This document shows positions 46,980 through 57,839 of a stretch of 64,000 bases of DNA, piece by piece; position 1 is the first letter of the stretch, and every line of letters starts with the position of its first letter. A program made the position numbers and the translations under genes. Below the pieces are notes generated by a model. The model had not been told where the DNA came from. It ran no database searches and saw only the letters and a program-made list of their open reading frames with translations. The stretch covers positions 5,975,784 to 6,039,783 of the forward strand of contig CP136066.1 in the NCBI GenBank assembly GCA_032622095.1. Direction: 5' to 3'. The DNA comes from Siphonodentalium dalli (lineage: Eukaryota > Mollusca > Scaphopoda > Gadilida > Siphonodentaliidae).

Positions 46980-46980
<1 letters not shown>
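46948..46980. repeat. TA microsatellite
   Basis: About 13 TA units followed by CATATATATAC. It lies close to the 3' end of the antisense LINE and may have grown from its tail. Confidence 0.7.
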
Positions 46981-46982
<2 letters not shown>

Positions 46983-47201
46983 TATACAAATACATATGGA
47001 CATGTACATATCCATACATTTCTGAGATAATGTTTTCGACTGTATAATGCTGTTTAGGTGAGAAGGATATGGGTCTTGTAGAGTTCTGGCTTTATGTGGA
47101 TTCTATTTGTGATAGCTCTTTTTTTTGACAATCCTTTTTTTCTATTCTCTTTTTGTATTGTTTTTTTTTTTTTTGAAAGTTTATTTTTTATTTATAAATT
47201 A

Positions 47202-50200
47202 CTATAAGGACATAACTGTAAGGACACTGTCCCATTTTTTCCCTATAGTTCTATTCAAAGACATGTTCCATTTGGTTGCTAGTGTTTCTGTTTGGTACTC
47301 TTGCTTTAAGACATGACATGCAGATTCAATGCTTAAGACTTTTTTCATACATCTGGTTACATATATGTAACGCTTTATCAATAATATGATATTGTTTATC
47401 GGCAAAGGGTTTGTCATTGTTTTAATTCCAAATATGATATCTTCCGTTTGTAGTGAGTACTCCAGATCACAATACAGATTTAGTATATTTGAAAAATATT
47501 CCCATAATGGTTTTACTTCGGGACAGTTGACTAGTAGATGTTCTGTGCTCTCTATTTCTTTATCACAAAATGAACACAAATTAGATGTTATAATTTTGCA
47601 TTTTTCTAGAAATATATTTGTAACTATGATATTGTGATTAATTTGGAATTGGAAGGCTTGTAATTTTGTATTTTTTGTAATTTTAAATGGCCTTTGGTAT
47701 ATTTCACCCCAGTCAGGCTGATCTAGATTTAACTTTCTGTTCCATCCAAATTGCCCGCATGGCTTGCTTGTTACAATGGTATTAATATATTTCCAGTATA
47801 GATATTTGTTCAGTTTTTCTACTTGTCGAATATCTTGTAAAAGTTTACTGTTTTTAATATCATTTAATTTGCTGTTCACATTATTTATTTATTTTTTCCA
47901 CAATGAATGTATTGAGGTTATCACCCCTTGAAGAGTTAGGTAATTGACCTTCAGTCCGTACATGTTCTGAATGTCTCTACTATTCATAAAAGTGCCATCC
48001 TGTTTTAAGATGTCATTAATGAACAAGACCTGGTTATCTATCCACTTTCTAAAGTAGATTGGCTGATGTTGTATCTTAATATGGAGATTATGAAAGATTG
48101 GTTGGCTCATATAGTTCTCGGCTGATTTGGGCTCTTGAGATAACAGGGCATATGTAGATATTACTTATTTCCAGAAAGGGTTGAAATTTGTTGCTAAGTG
48201 TGTTAATCTGCCTTTATTCAGGTTGAGCATTGCTGCTTCACCGTATTTGTGAGTCTTATCGAGTAGTATCAATTTCCACTCTGAGAAGTTAAGAGGGTCC
48301 AGAAATTTTTTCAGCCATGTAACCTTTAATGATTTTGAAAAGCATTTAAGGTCTGGAATTTTGAGTCCCCCTTCTGTTGTGTTTTGAATCATTATATCTC
48401 TTTTTATTCGGTCTCTTTTTCCATTCCAGAAAAATTTAAATAACAAGCCTTGCATTTCCTTAAGAGTGTTATCTGTTGGATCTGGTAGTACAGTCAAACA
48501 TTGGATTAAGATAGGTAGAACTAACATTTTTATGACAGTTACTTTCCCGATCAGGGACAGTGTCCTTAGGGCCCAGTGCTTTAATATACACTCTATATTT
48601 TCTTTCTTTTTCTTTAGATGTGGGTCTTCTAGATCATAAAGGATTCCTAATGATTTACATTTTCCTTGAAAATTCCATTTCAGATTTATCTCAGTTTCTA
48701 AAGATTTTGTATAACCTCTTCTTGTTCCAAACCACACCGCTTCAGTTTTGTCAAAATTGGATTTTAAACCATATACTTTTTCAAATTCTTTTATAAGTTC
48801 AATAGCTCCTTTGAGAGATGACTAACTACCATCCAGCCATAATATCGAGTCGTCTGCATATTGGCTTATGTTGTGTTCTCTTTCATTTAACATAACCCCT
48901 TTAATATTACTATCATATTTAAAAGCAGCTGAGAATGTTTCAATACAAAGAATAAAAAGATATGGTGATAGTTATCGCCCTGCCTTACTCCTCTTTCTAT
49001 TTGAAATGATTGTGGCATTTGTCCATTATTTATAATAAAGCTATTTGCGTCATTGTATAAGGTTCTAACCCATCTACAGATAGAGTCACCAAAACCAAAA
49101 AAATCTAGTGTTTTTGTATAAAATCCCAATTTATTGAATCGAATGCTTTTTCATAATCCAGCAGGAGCATCAAACCAGGTATTTGTTTTTCTTCGCATTC
49201 TAGTAGCAAGTCATAAGTAATACGTGTGCATTCCCCAATATAGCGACCTTTTAAAAAACCTTTTTGAGTGTCACTTATCAGTTCTCCAATTTGTGTTTTT
49301 AATCTATTAGCTATCGTAGAAGCTGCTAATTTATAATCCACATTTAATAGAGTGATAGGTCTTAAATTTTTTATATATGATTTATCTTTCCCTGGTTTTG
49401 ATAGGCATGTTATCATTCCCTGACGTTGGGTAATTGACATTACTTCTTTCCCATATGCTTCATTAATTGAATTAAGTACAAAGTTTGAGATGTCCTTCCA
49501 GAAAAATTTATAGAACTCGGTATTGTAACCATCAACCCTTGGTGACTTGTCATTTTTCATTTGTTTTAATGCTGTTTCAGTTCTTGCATATTTATAATAC
49601 CTTTACACGATTTTGTTTCTAATTTATTTTTGTTATCTATAAAAGGGTTATTCTGATCCAGAAACTTTTTATAGGAATATTCATTCTGTTCATTATTCAC
49701 GTTTGCTTTATACAAGTTTTTATAGAATTGTTTTTGTTCTTCTAAAATTTCATTAATGTCCGTTGTGCAACTATTATCTTCACGAATCACTTTGGGGATA
49801 AGTTTTTCAGTATAATTCCTTTTTTCCAAATAAGCGAAGTAGTTTGTGTTTCTTTCCCCCTCTGCATACCATTTTGCCTTGGATCTGGTTATTGGGCCCA
49901 TCATTTGATTTTGTCTTAATATTTGGAGTTCACTTTATAATTTATCAATTGATTGTTTGTATTTATCGTCTTTTGTTTCATCAAATTCCTTCTGAATATT
50001 TAAGATTTCTTTCTCCAACTTTTCCTGTGTTTGTATTAAAGGTTTCTTTTTATTTGCACAATAAGCAATTGTTTTTCCTCGAACGCTCAATTTAATCATT
50101 TCCCAAAGCATTTGATGATCCACTGTATACTTGTCATTATTGTTTTTACATGTATACATATTGACTGTTTCAATTATTGTTTCCTTTACTTGCTGCACAT

Positions 50201-50970
50201 AAGCAGTCTTTTAATAGTGAATTGTTGAACTTCCATGTACCTTTACCTCTCTTTTGAGTATTGAATGTTAGTTCCAGGTTAATAGGAGCATGATCTGATT
50301 TATATTTTGGCCCAATGTTAGCTGTTGTCACGAATGTATCTAAGTCATTTGAAATCAGAAAATAATCAAGTCTGCTACACTTTTTATTGGGACCATACCA
50401 TGTGTATCTATTTTGAGTTGGATTCTTATGTCTCCATATATCAATCAACTCTAGTTCCTTCATGACTTCCTTTATTTTATCTTTATTTTTCCTATTATTT
50501 TGTTTTTCATAATTGTGTGTGTCCAAGTCATAATTTTGTACTACGTTCCAGTCACCTACCCAGATAGTTGACAGGTTACTGAGTTCTATAACTTTCTCTT
50601 TAATGTTTTCAAAAAAAGTTGGATCCTCTTTATTGGGTCCATATATTGCAACCAGTGTTAACCTCTGGTTGTGTATTGTAATATCGAAAATAATGACATT
50701 TCCTTTTGGATCTGAGTGCAATTTATGTAGTTTAAAATCAAAGGAGCGATTGAAACCAACTGCGATTCCTCTGCTGTTGCTACTGAGAGAAGAAAATTTC
50801 ATTTCCTGTCCCCATTCATGTTTCCATATTTTTCCACTTTGCGGTGTGGAGTGGGTATCAATGAAGATACATATATCGTATTTCTTGCGAAATGTATTAA
50901 AAAAATCTCTGCGTTTTGTTTGATCCGAAGCCAGTCCTCTACAATTAACCACCCCTATCTTCACCGACAT
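47202..50970 (-). pseudogene. LINE ORF2: AP endonuclease and reverse transcriptase, decayed
   Basis: An ATG at 50970 begins IGVVNCRGLASDQTKRRDFF, the N-terminus of an apurinic-type endonuclease, followed by IDTHSTPQSG, WVGDWNV, SRLDYFLIS and YKSDHAPI (catalytic Asn/Asp/His set). The RT then shows NLRPITLLNVDYKLAASTIA, LLLDYEKAFDSINWDFI (motif A), GVRQGD (motif B), QYADDSILW (motif C, about 48845-48866) and LSLIGKVTVIKMLVLPIL. The C-terminus has CSFCDKEIESTEHLLVNC, a zinc-finger-like motif usual in this group. About 1250 codons long, as expected, but with at least three frameshifts and several stops (for example near 49935, 48890 and 48110). It copies LINE RNA into the genome at nicked targets when intact. 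Confidence 0.85.
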
Positions 50971-51592
50971 GTGAGTTCTTGAGCATGAAATAGGTATTGT
51001 GAAAGTATAGCTTGCAAATTGAAATTACATATTTTTTCCCCTCCCTTTCCCAACACATTATGCAAATATAAAATGAAATTAAAGTCTATGTGTCTCACAC
51101 ATTTAATATGTAGTTTTTTGCATCCAATACTGGCTTCAAGCTCTGATTGATTGGGTAGCAAAAATTATAATGTAAGCCTATTAAATTAACATTGTCGTTT
51201 AAATGACTAATGTGGGCACACAAGTGTGCGTTTCTATAAATTAATGACCATGAAACATACATTTGGTGGATCAGTGCTTTGAAACCACGCAAAGCCAGCC
51301 GTGTCAGAATCCACAGCAAAGTGGTGCAGCCTCCACAGAACTCAGGTTGAAAGCTGTGTCGCTACCTCGCACCCCGCCAAGAACCCGACAGTGCTGAACA
51401 TGCATGATAACAACTCAGATTCAGGATCTTACAAGTCAACAAAGAGTTTTTATGCTGAAAAAATAGAGAATATATATATTATTTTTGGAACTATCTAAAC
51501 TACCAAGTACAATGTACATGTAGGTGGATCAAAAGTTTAGTTTAATGATCAAAATCCCTTTTTCCTCTCTAGCTTCAAAAACGGCGCTTTCT

Positions 51593-52405
51593 TCAGATAT
51601 ACCAGCTTTGTTTTCCTTTTCTCGTCTTCAGCCATCTCACTTCTTTTTTTAACAAGTCTGAACGCAATTTAGATAGGCATGCTGGTAGGTCTACTGAAAT
51701 ACCATAACCAGAGCCTGCACTGAGTTTTCGGGCTTCATCAATAATTCGGTCCCGGTCATTCAAGTCAAGTAATCGAATAATGATGTCAGGTGTCCCCGGC
51801 TTTCCCGTAGGGAGCCTGTGGCAAGCTGCAATTCCCATTTCGGATGTTGTTTGTTTTGAGATGTTCAGGTTTTTTTCGAATGATTTTAACGTTTTGTTGA
51901 GAGTCTCGTCCGAACTTTCGTTGTTTTTTCCTGCTATGCCTTTGACTATCAGATTCCACTTGCGTCCCCATAAGTCGATCTTCGTTAACGAATCTTCCAT
52001 TTTTCCTGTTTTTTCATCCAAAAGAATGTTCCTTGAGCAAAGATTTTCCAGTTTGTCTTCCACTTTTTTTAGTTTGGTCTCATACTTAGTTTCCAGTTCC
52101 ACAAAACGTTCCTCTAGTTCCCCAATACGTTTGTCTATTGCTGGAACAGTTTTAACTTCGAATGTTTCCACTTTCTTCGTAGTTTTTTCGGCCGACTTTT
52201 CGAGGTCTTCAACTTTCTGTGTCAACTTTTCAATCTTTGATTCAACAACCTGAATATTCCCGCTGATTGAACTACGCAGTTGTTTGAAACAAGAAGAAAT
52301 GTCATCAAAACTTTTGCATGCATACATAGGCTGCTGAGTGTCCACTTTATGGCCTTTTCCTGATCTCGTTTCCATTGTTGACATTTTCTCCGCTGTTACT
52401 TGCAT
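51593..52405 (-). CDS. LINE ORF1: coiled-coil RNA-binding protein, intact
   Basis: A 270-codon open frame from ATG 52405. Residues about 50-145 are heptad-rich with repeated VEDLEK and ELEERFVELETKYETKLK, predicting a trimeric coiled coil. An RRM-like segment begins at WNLIVKGI (about residue 155), and MGIAACHRLPTGKPGTPDII then VDLPA match the RRM and C-terminal domain pattern of L1-type ORF1 proteins. These coat LINE RNA and act as nucleic acid chaperones. It is intact while ORF2 is broken. A 157-codon ORF on the other strand (51780-52253) is its shadow. Confidence 0.75.
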   Translation of the reverse strand: MQVTAEKMSTMETRSGKGHKVDTQQPMYACKSFDDISSCFKQLRSSISGNIQVVESKIEKLTQKVEDLEKSAEKTTKKVETFEVKTVPAIDKRIGELEERFVELETKYETKLKKVEDKLENLCSRNILLDEKTGKMEDSLTKIDLWGRKWNLIVKGIAGKNNESSDETLNKTLKSFEKNLNISKQTTSEMGIAACHRLPTGKPGTPDIIIRLLDLNDRDRIIDEARKLSAGSGYGISVDLPACLSKLRSDLLKKEVRWLKTRKGKQSWYI

Positions 52406-52440
52406 TTCCCGATTTCGTGCAATTTAAAATAAAGTTCGTA

Positions 52441-54995
52441 TTCGCTGCGAATATTATATAATTTCACGACTTCGTTTGTGTAGATTTTACTTCTTCTTAT
52501 CCCTAGTATCTTTTCATTTATATTTGTAAATTATCGCAAGGCTGTTGACGAGTTTTTTAATAATTTTTTGAGCTCGTGCTAGAGTGTGACTTCACTCGTC
52601 GCTCACCGTACCGGAAGTCCCGTTCTATAATAATTTGTTCAAAAGGAACGGCTTTTAAAAGTTTTTTTATTTACGTTTTAAGTCTTGAGTCGGCGAGCTC
52701 GTAGTCTGTTTGCATTGTGAATCTCTGATTCTCATATGCCTTGATCAATGTATGATATGAATGACCTAATTTATACACGAAATTGCTATATAGGACCCAC
52801 TCTGTCGATGAACCATTGTGCATGTCTGGAGTGTAATATATCATAATCACACCACGATATAAGGCCTAAGTTAATCTTATTTGATGGGAATACGCATCTA
52901 TGAAGTTAATGTATAGGAATAAAGAAGAGAGATATATCCTAGCTTATGCGTGTTTTTAGCTGTGATTCGTTAATTAGGCTAGCAGGTGATGATATTAAAG
53001 ACGATATCCCACTAAACAAACATAGACATCCAACAGCAGTGTCGTCACAGAACCAAATAAAATTTACACCGATAAATGAAAATGGGTGGGTTGAAATTAA
53101 TTTAATATATTTACAAACTAAGTGTGATTATCACTAAATCCAGCATTCTGATTGGTCGGCGCCCACGTGGCTAGTTGCAATTATTTCTCGGTGAACGCGC
53201 AACAGCTCATAACTGCAGCCTAATAATTACATCGACGCGTCATAGGTTTTGGAAAGACGAACGCATAATGTTTTGGGCGCATTTGGACTCGCGCAGGATT
53301 GACTTAATAAATCATCGGGTTTCAATGTAAAGAGAAATTGTTCCTGTTAACTTTTGCCAAGGGTGCTATGGGATATTTTGGGCTGGTTTTGTCACGATAC
53401 ACTTTTCGATTTAAATACATTTATAAAAGTGGCTTTTTCGCTAAATGTATATAAATATAAGGATTAACTGTCATGTGGACTATTTTTATGGAGATGTAAC
53501 CGTGAGGTAAGTGGTCATAACTTGTATGTAAAACTCTTCGGGTTTTACAGAAGTTATGTCCACTTACCTCACGGTTACATCTCCATAAAAACAGTCCACA
53601 TGACAGTTAATCCTTATATAAATACATCGAAGATCGTTGTTCTCCATCCCGAAATTCACAGAAGCTGGATAACACTTTATACTTTTCCACATGCCATCAC
53701 GAAATAAAAACAACCACATTTAAAGTGGGGGGCTATATATAGGAAATTACAATAGGATAGCATGTATCAACATATATATTATCTCCATATGGGGTATTTA
53801 TTCTGTGACAAAATGGTCGAAATATGTTGATTTTAATGAGGGAACGGGTGCGAATATATCAATTGATACGTATTTTGAACAAATAGCGACACGATTATCA
53901 TAACAATGGTTTGTTCTTTCAATTATATCATCACCACCATCATCATCATAATACGGAACAAGTTTTTCGACTTTTCGTACAAATAACATTATTTGCAATG
54001 TTTGTTTACAAATAAATGTATCGTCATTCGATATTTTCTTGTGAGTCACTTGAACATATTATTTGTCGTCGACCTCGTATTTTATATAATATAAGAATGA
54101 GTATATGTATTTTTTTAATTGATCGGGTGTTGGAGCCTCAATAGTGAAGTATATTATCTCCAGTGCGAGTTTATCTAGATTGAATATTGTGCCCTTGGTT
54201 ACCGGTCCTTTCTCTGTGAATGTAAATTGTTAACTCGCATCAGAGTAAAATCTGATCTCTTCGTTCCATTTTGTTATAATGAATATATGTTTTAAATAAT
54301 AATTTATATCCAAATTGTTGCCAAATAATATGGATGTGGTGCTAACTGACTACACCTGTAACAATGGGAGGTTAGCAGCCTACTGCGAATTGGCAATCTT
54401 CAAATTCTATATTCGAAGGCGTAATTTCGCATTAAGCGCATTCAAGTTAAATTCTTAAAGTATATAATCGGTACTTTTCAGTTAGAAAAGTGATTTTAAT
54501 GACAACAGTGTTAGCTGTTCCTCTGCGTCAGTTTCATTTTAATTGAGCGGTCCGACAAAATCAGCCAATACAATTTCGTCCAATCATTCGAACTGGATAC
54601 TTGACTAATGAAAAATTTGATTATTTTGTATACAACAGCATTATGTGACCCGCCATATCAAATCCAGTCGTAAGTCGGGATTTGTTTACCCTGTGTCAAT
54701 GCATAGGTCCCTCGCATATATAAGAGAATGCATTGGCCTAACAATTTTTTATCATTTTTTATTCATAAATGTTTCTTACATTTTTTCAAGGGCCTCTCAA
54801 ATTATGTGTCTGTGAAAGTACAAAATGCCTCGTTAACATATACATGTACTATATTGTGAGGTCAAACGTAAAACGTGTATACGGATAATTAATACAATTC
54901 AACTCGGGCCAACATGTTTGTTAAGGTAACTGATAAGTGTAATGGTGAGTTTGCCAAACTGCATTATAAGATGTACCTTCTCTGACTTCATGCAG
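52441..54995. other. Intron 2, 3' end: hairpin element and dispersed repeats, no gene
   Basis: It contains the second copy of the roughly 100-bp dispersed block (52890-52985), the foldback element at 53445-53628, and a fragment of the 60.4-kb MITE family at 54643-54800 (GACCCGCCATATCAAATCCA, then TATATAAGAGAATGCATTGG). No coding sequence is seen until the acceptor CTTCATGCAG at 54986-54995. Confidence 0.45.
53445..53628. mobile_element. Foldback MITE with about 80-bp arms
   Basis: The arms (about 53445-53523 and 53549-53628) are near-perfect complements: AAGGATTAACTGTCATGTGG at the left is mirrored at 53602-53624, and GGAGATGTAACCGTGAGGTA at 53565-53584. The loop holds a second small stem (GTAAAAC TCTTCG GGTTTTAC). 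No ORF is present. Confidence 0.8.
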
Positions 54996-55207
54996 ACAAC
55001 TTGTGGGTGGACGGAGAAAGATACGACATCTCGTCGCCATGGACACACTGGGATGGGAGCTCAGTTTCCTATACAGGAGCGGCAGTCTATTCAAATCAAC
55101 CGGATGAGAAGTGCTGGCGACTAAGCATGGATAAGGCATATAACATGGAGGACTGCCCATGTACGAGGGATTACTACTACATCTGCCAAATTGGAAAACT
55201 GTACTGA
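54996..55207 (+). CDS. Lectin gene exon 3: second half of the C-type lectin domain
   Basis: Preceded by CTTCATGCAG, in phase 1 with exon 2, ending in TGA 55205-55207. Residues 168-237. It carries DNLWVDGERYDISSPWTHWD (the WxG core region), SNQPDEKCWRL with a QPD triplet at residues 202-204 and Cys207, then MEDCPCTRDYYYICQIGKL with Cys221, Cys223 and the final Cys231. QPD in this loop is linked in the family to galactose-type calcium-dependent sugar binding. However, the WND motif usually needed for calcium is replaced by MED, so binding is uncertain. The product would be a secreted PAN-like plus C-type lectin protein, probably in recognition or adhesion. Confidence 0.88.
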
Positions 55208-55468
55208 TTCTCTAAGCATGAGTATGCTGTACGACAGTTACACAGAAATGAGAACTTAGTCTCCAGGTTTGGGTGACAATTCTTATTAATATAATTTGCA
55301 AATGTTATATTTATATACACATATGATATGTATTGGATAAGGTCAGATAGATCAATAGATCATCTGATCATGCCATGTATATCTACTCCACACATATATA
55401 TATATATATCTCTACTCCGATGTGGTCGTAGCATGCAGAATAGAGAAATATATTCATGACGTCACTTT

Positions 55469-55493
55469 AATAAAATTCCAATTTACAAATAAA
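55469..55493 (+). terminator. Polyadenylation signals of the lectin gene
   Basis: Two AATAAA hexamers, at 55469 and 55488, lie about 260 and 280 bp after the stop codon. They give a plausible 3' UTR of about 300 nt. Confidence 0.55.
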
Positions 55494-55809
55494 ATATGGC
55501 ACACATTTTCGTGCAACATTATTCTTTAATCATATAATAATGTGATAGTTGTATTTTGGATCAGTATCTTGCATTGAACACGCGAAAGTCAATATTAAAA
55601 TACAACTACATTTGTTATACATGTAGCTGAATCCAAGATGTGCAAGAACTGTAATGTATTGCTTTTGTGGCATGCCGATGATCATATTAACGTTCCTCGA
55701 TCTATAAATGAAATGCATATCAGGGCTGAAAATTTATCTCACGGTTAGTGACCTGCTATCTAGAAAGTTAACGTGGCCAATATAGTATCGGCATATTACT
55801 CTGAGATTG

Positions 55810-57545
55810 GACCACGTCTGTAAACAGTGTCATGTCGGCATATAAACAGTGTCATGTGCATCATGTTTGTAAACAGTTGCATGTGCGTCATTAACGGCGA
55901 GGAAGGTAATTGGAACATATGTATACAATTCCACATGCGTCATTAACGGAGAGGAAGATAACTGAAACACATGTAAACAGTTTCACATGTGTCATGTATG
56001 TAAAAGGTACCATACGTGTCATGTCAGTAAACATTGCCATACGCGTCATGTCTATAAACTATGGAATCACCGGATGCGCGTGTAAACCACTGTATGTTGC
56101 ATGACAAAACAAGCGACGAAAGCGAATACGCGTCATATCTGTAAACAGACAGTGCCACACGCGTCATAGACAGAACATAACGCGCATCTTAATCGAGAAT
56201 CTTTTATCGAATGAGTTGCGGATGGCGCAAGGATATATTTCGCGAGAGCGTAGCTGGAGCGAAATATAACTTTGCGCCGTCCGCAACGAGTTCGATAAAA
56301 GATTATCGATTATGATGCAAGTTGTGTTCTTTATTTATTCTATACCATTCAGTCAGATACGTTCAATCCAGGAATGTCGCCTTCATTGTTACTATAGCTA
56401 CCTTTATTGTGATTTAAGTCTTACAAATTACCAGTACTTATGGGTGGATCACCGGAAGCGGATGATTGACGTAATGTACGTCATCTTTCATGGCGACAAC
56501 GTCAACAAGAATAGTTCTGGCTTGTATTCCACTAGAGGTATACAATAATATGTATTCAGTGGCTGAGATTCCGTTGAATACATGTGACTCACGTCAATGG
56601 GTGTGGAATAAATGTCTATACACTATGGAATCACCGGATGCGCGTGTAAACCACTGTATGTTGCATGGCAAAACAAGCGACGAAAGCGAAGCAAAATGTC
56701 GAACGCGTTTGTAAATCTGAACCCGAAACAATATAAATTATTCAACGAAGTAACAGAGGAAAGCTAAATTAATTCAAACGCATAGACTGCCTTGCGAAAC
56801 AACCGAAGAAAGCGAAATTTCGTTCTATTTGTTCGGTTGTTTCGCTGTATTGGTTCAAAAAAGATATGTGACTGGAGAACAGTTGAATGCGACAAAACGT
56901 CAAAACGAAATTTCGCAGATTACAACATATATACGTGCAGTGTTACGATTTTATAATGGAAACCACGTGCATGAGTAGTATAACAATAACAACGAAACAA
57001 GCGAAGGAACCAAAACTATCAAACGAAATTTCGTTTGATTATTTCGCTTGCTTCGCTATGCAATATAGAATGGTTTACACGCGCATACGCCTCATGTCTT
57101 TAAACAGTGTCATATGCGTCATGTCAGTAGAAAGTACCATACGCGTTATTTACGGCGAGGAAGATAACTGGAACTTAGATATGTAAATAGTTCCACACGT
57201 GTCATGTATGTAAACAGTGTCATATGCGTCATGGCAGTAAGCAGTACCGTACACCCGAGTAAACAGTACCATATAACGACGTGGAATATTTCTTGACCTT
57301 GTATGTGCATGTAAACAGTGCCACACTCGTCCTGTCTGTACACAGTGCCATGCACGTCATGCCTGTTAGCAGTACCGTTAGCGAGGAATACATCTGGATC
57401 GTGTCTGTAAACAGTGCCATACGCGTGATATATATAAGCAGGGCGATACACGTCATGTATGTAAAATGTGTGCCATGTATGTATACAGTGCCATAAGTGT
57501 CATGTCTGTAAATAGTACCATACACGTCATTGATGGAAATAACAT
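55810..57545. repeat. Minisatellite of roughly 22-bp units with interspersed duplicated block
   Basis: Degenerate units such as GTCTGTAAACAGTGCCATACG and CGTCATGTC fill 55810-56170 and 57060-57540, and reappear at 62455-62575. Between them, a block of about 68 bp with GGAATCACCGGATGCGCGTG at 56060 is repeated at 56630. A palindrome (TCGAGAATCTTTTATCGAAT near 56195 mirrored at 56285) lies at 56190-56308. Open frames at 56312-56548 and 56490-56714 are Cys-containing (QECRLHCYYSYLYC; CDSRQWVWNKC) but not assignable. Confidence 0.55.
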
Positions 57546-57839
57546 TCCGTCTTGCGCTTTCCTTGTTAAAATATTCAACGAATATTTCAGTATGACAAAA
57601 CAAGGTCAAATTATATAACTTTCTCAGAACTTGACACTAGCAACATTTTATATCAGTCATCGCATATGTGATATGGCATTCGGGAATTAGTTCAGACAGG
57701 TTTGTCGATAAGGCGGCAAGAGTAAACCGACAACGTCACTCGCCCATTCCAGACCAGAGCTTCTTGGTTTCGAGAAAAACCTGTGCCAATGTATTCTCTA
57801 ATACATGCGAATCTCCCGCAGGGAGCCTTGTATAAAAAG

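Larger units (their letters stand above)
47040..52440 (-). mobile_element. L1/Tx1-type LINE, near full length, antisense in intron 2
   Basis: It has two ORFs in LINE order on the minus strand: ORF1 (51593-52405) and ORF2 (47202-50970), separated by about 620 bp. The 3' end on the + strand is T-rich (runs near 47106-47180) and next to a TA microsatellite, suggesting the tail lies at 46.95-47.2 kb. The 5' boundary is uncertain (52.4-52.7 kb). The endonuclease, reverse transcriptase and C-terminal CCHC-like motif are all recognisable. No target-site duplication was found by eye. Confidence 0.8.

Noticed and set aside
46633-47030. 130-codon + strand ORF rich in Ile/Tyr/His
   Set aside because: It is AT-rich sequence and a TA microsatellite beside the LINE tail; no domain.
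51780-52253. 157-codon + strand ORF
   Set aside because: Exact antisense shadow of the intact LINE ORF1; its Ser/Phe-rich composition is the complement of the coiled coil.
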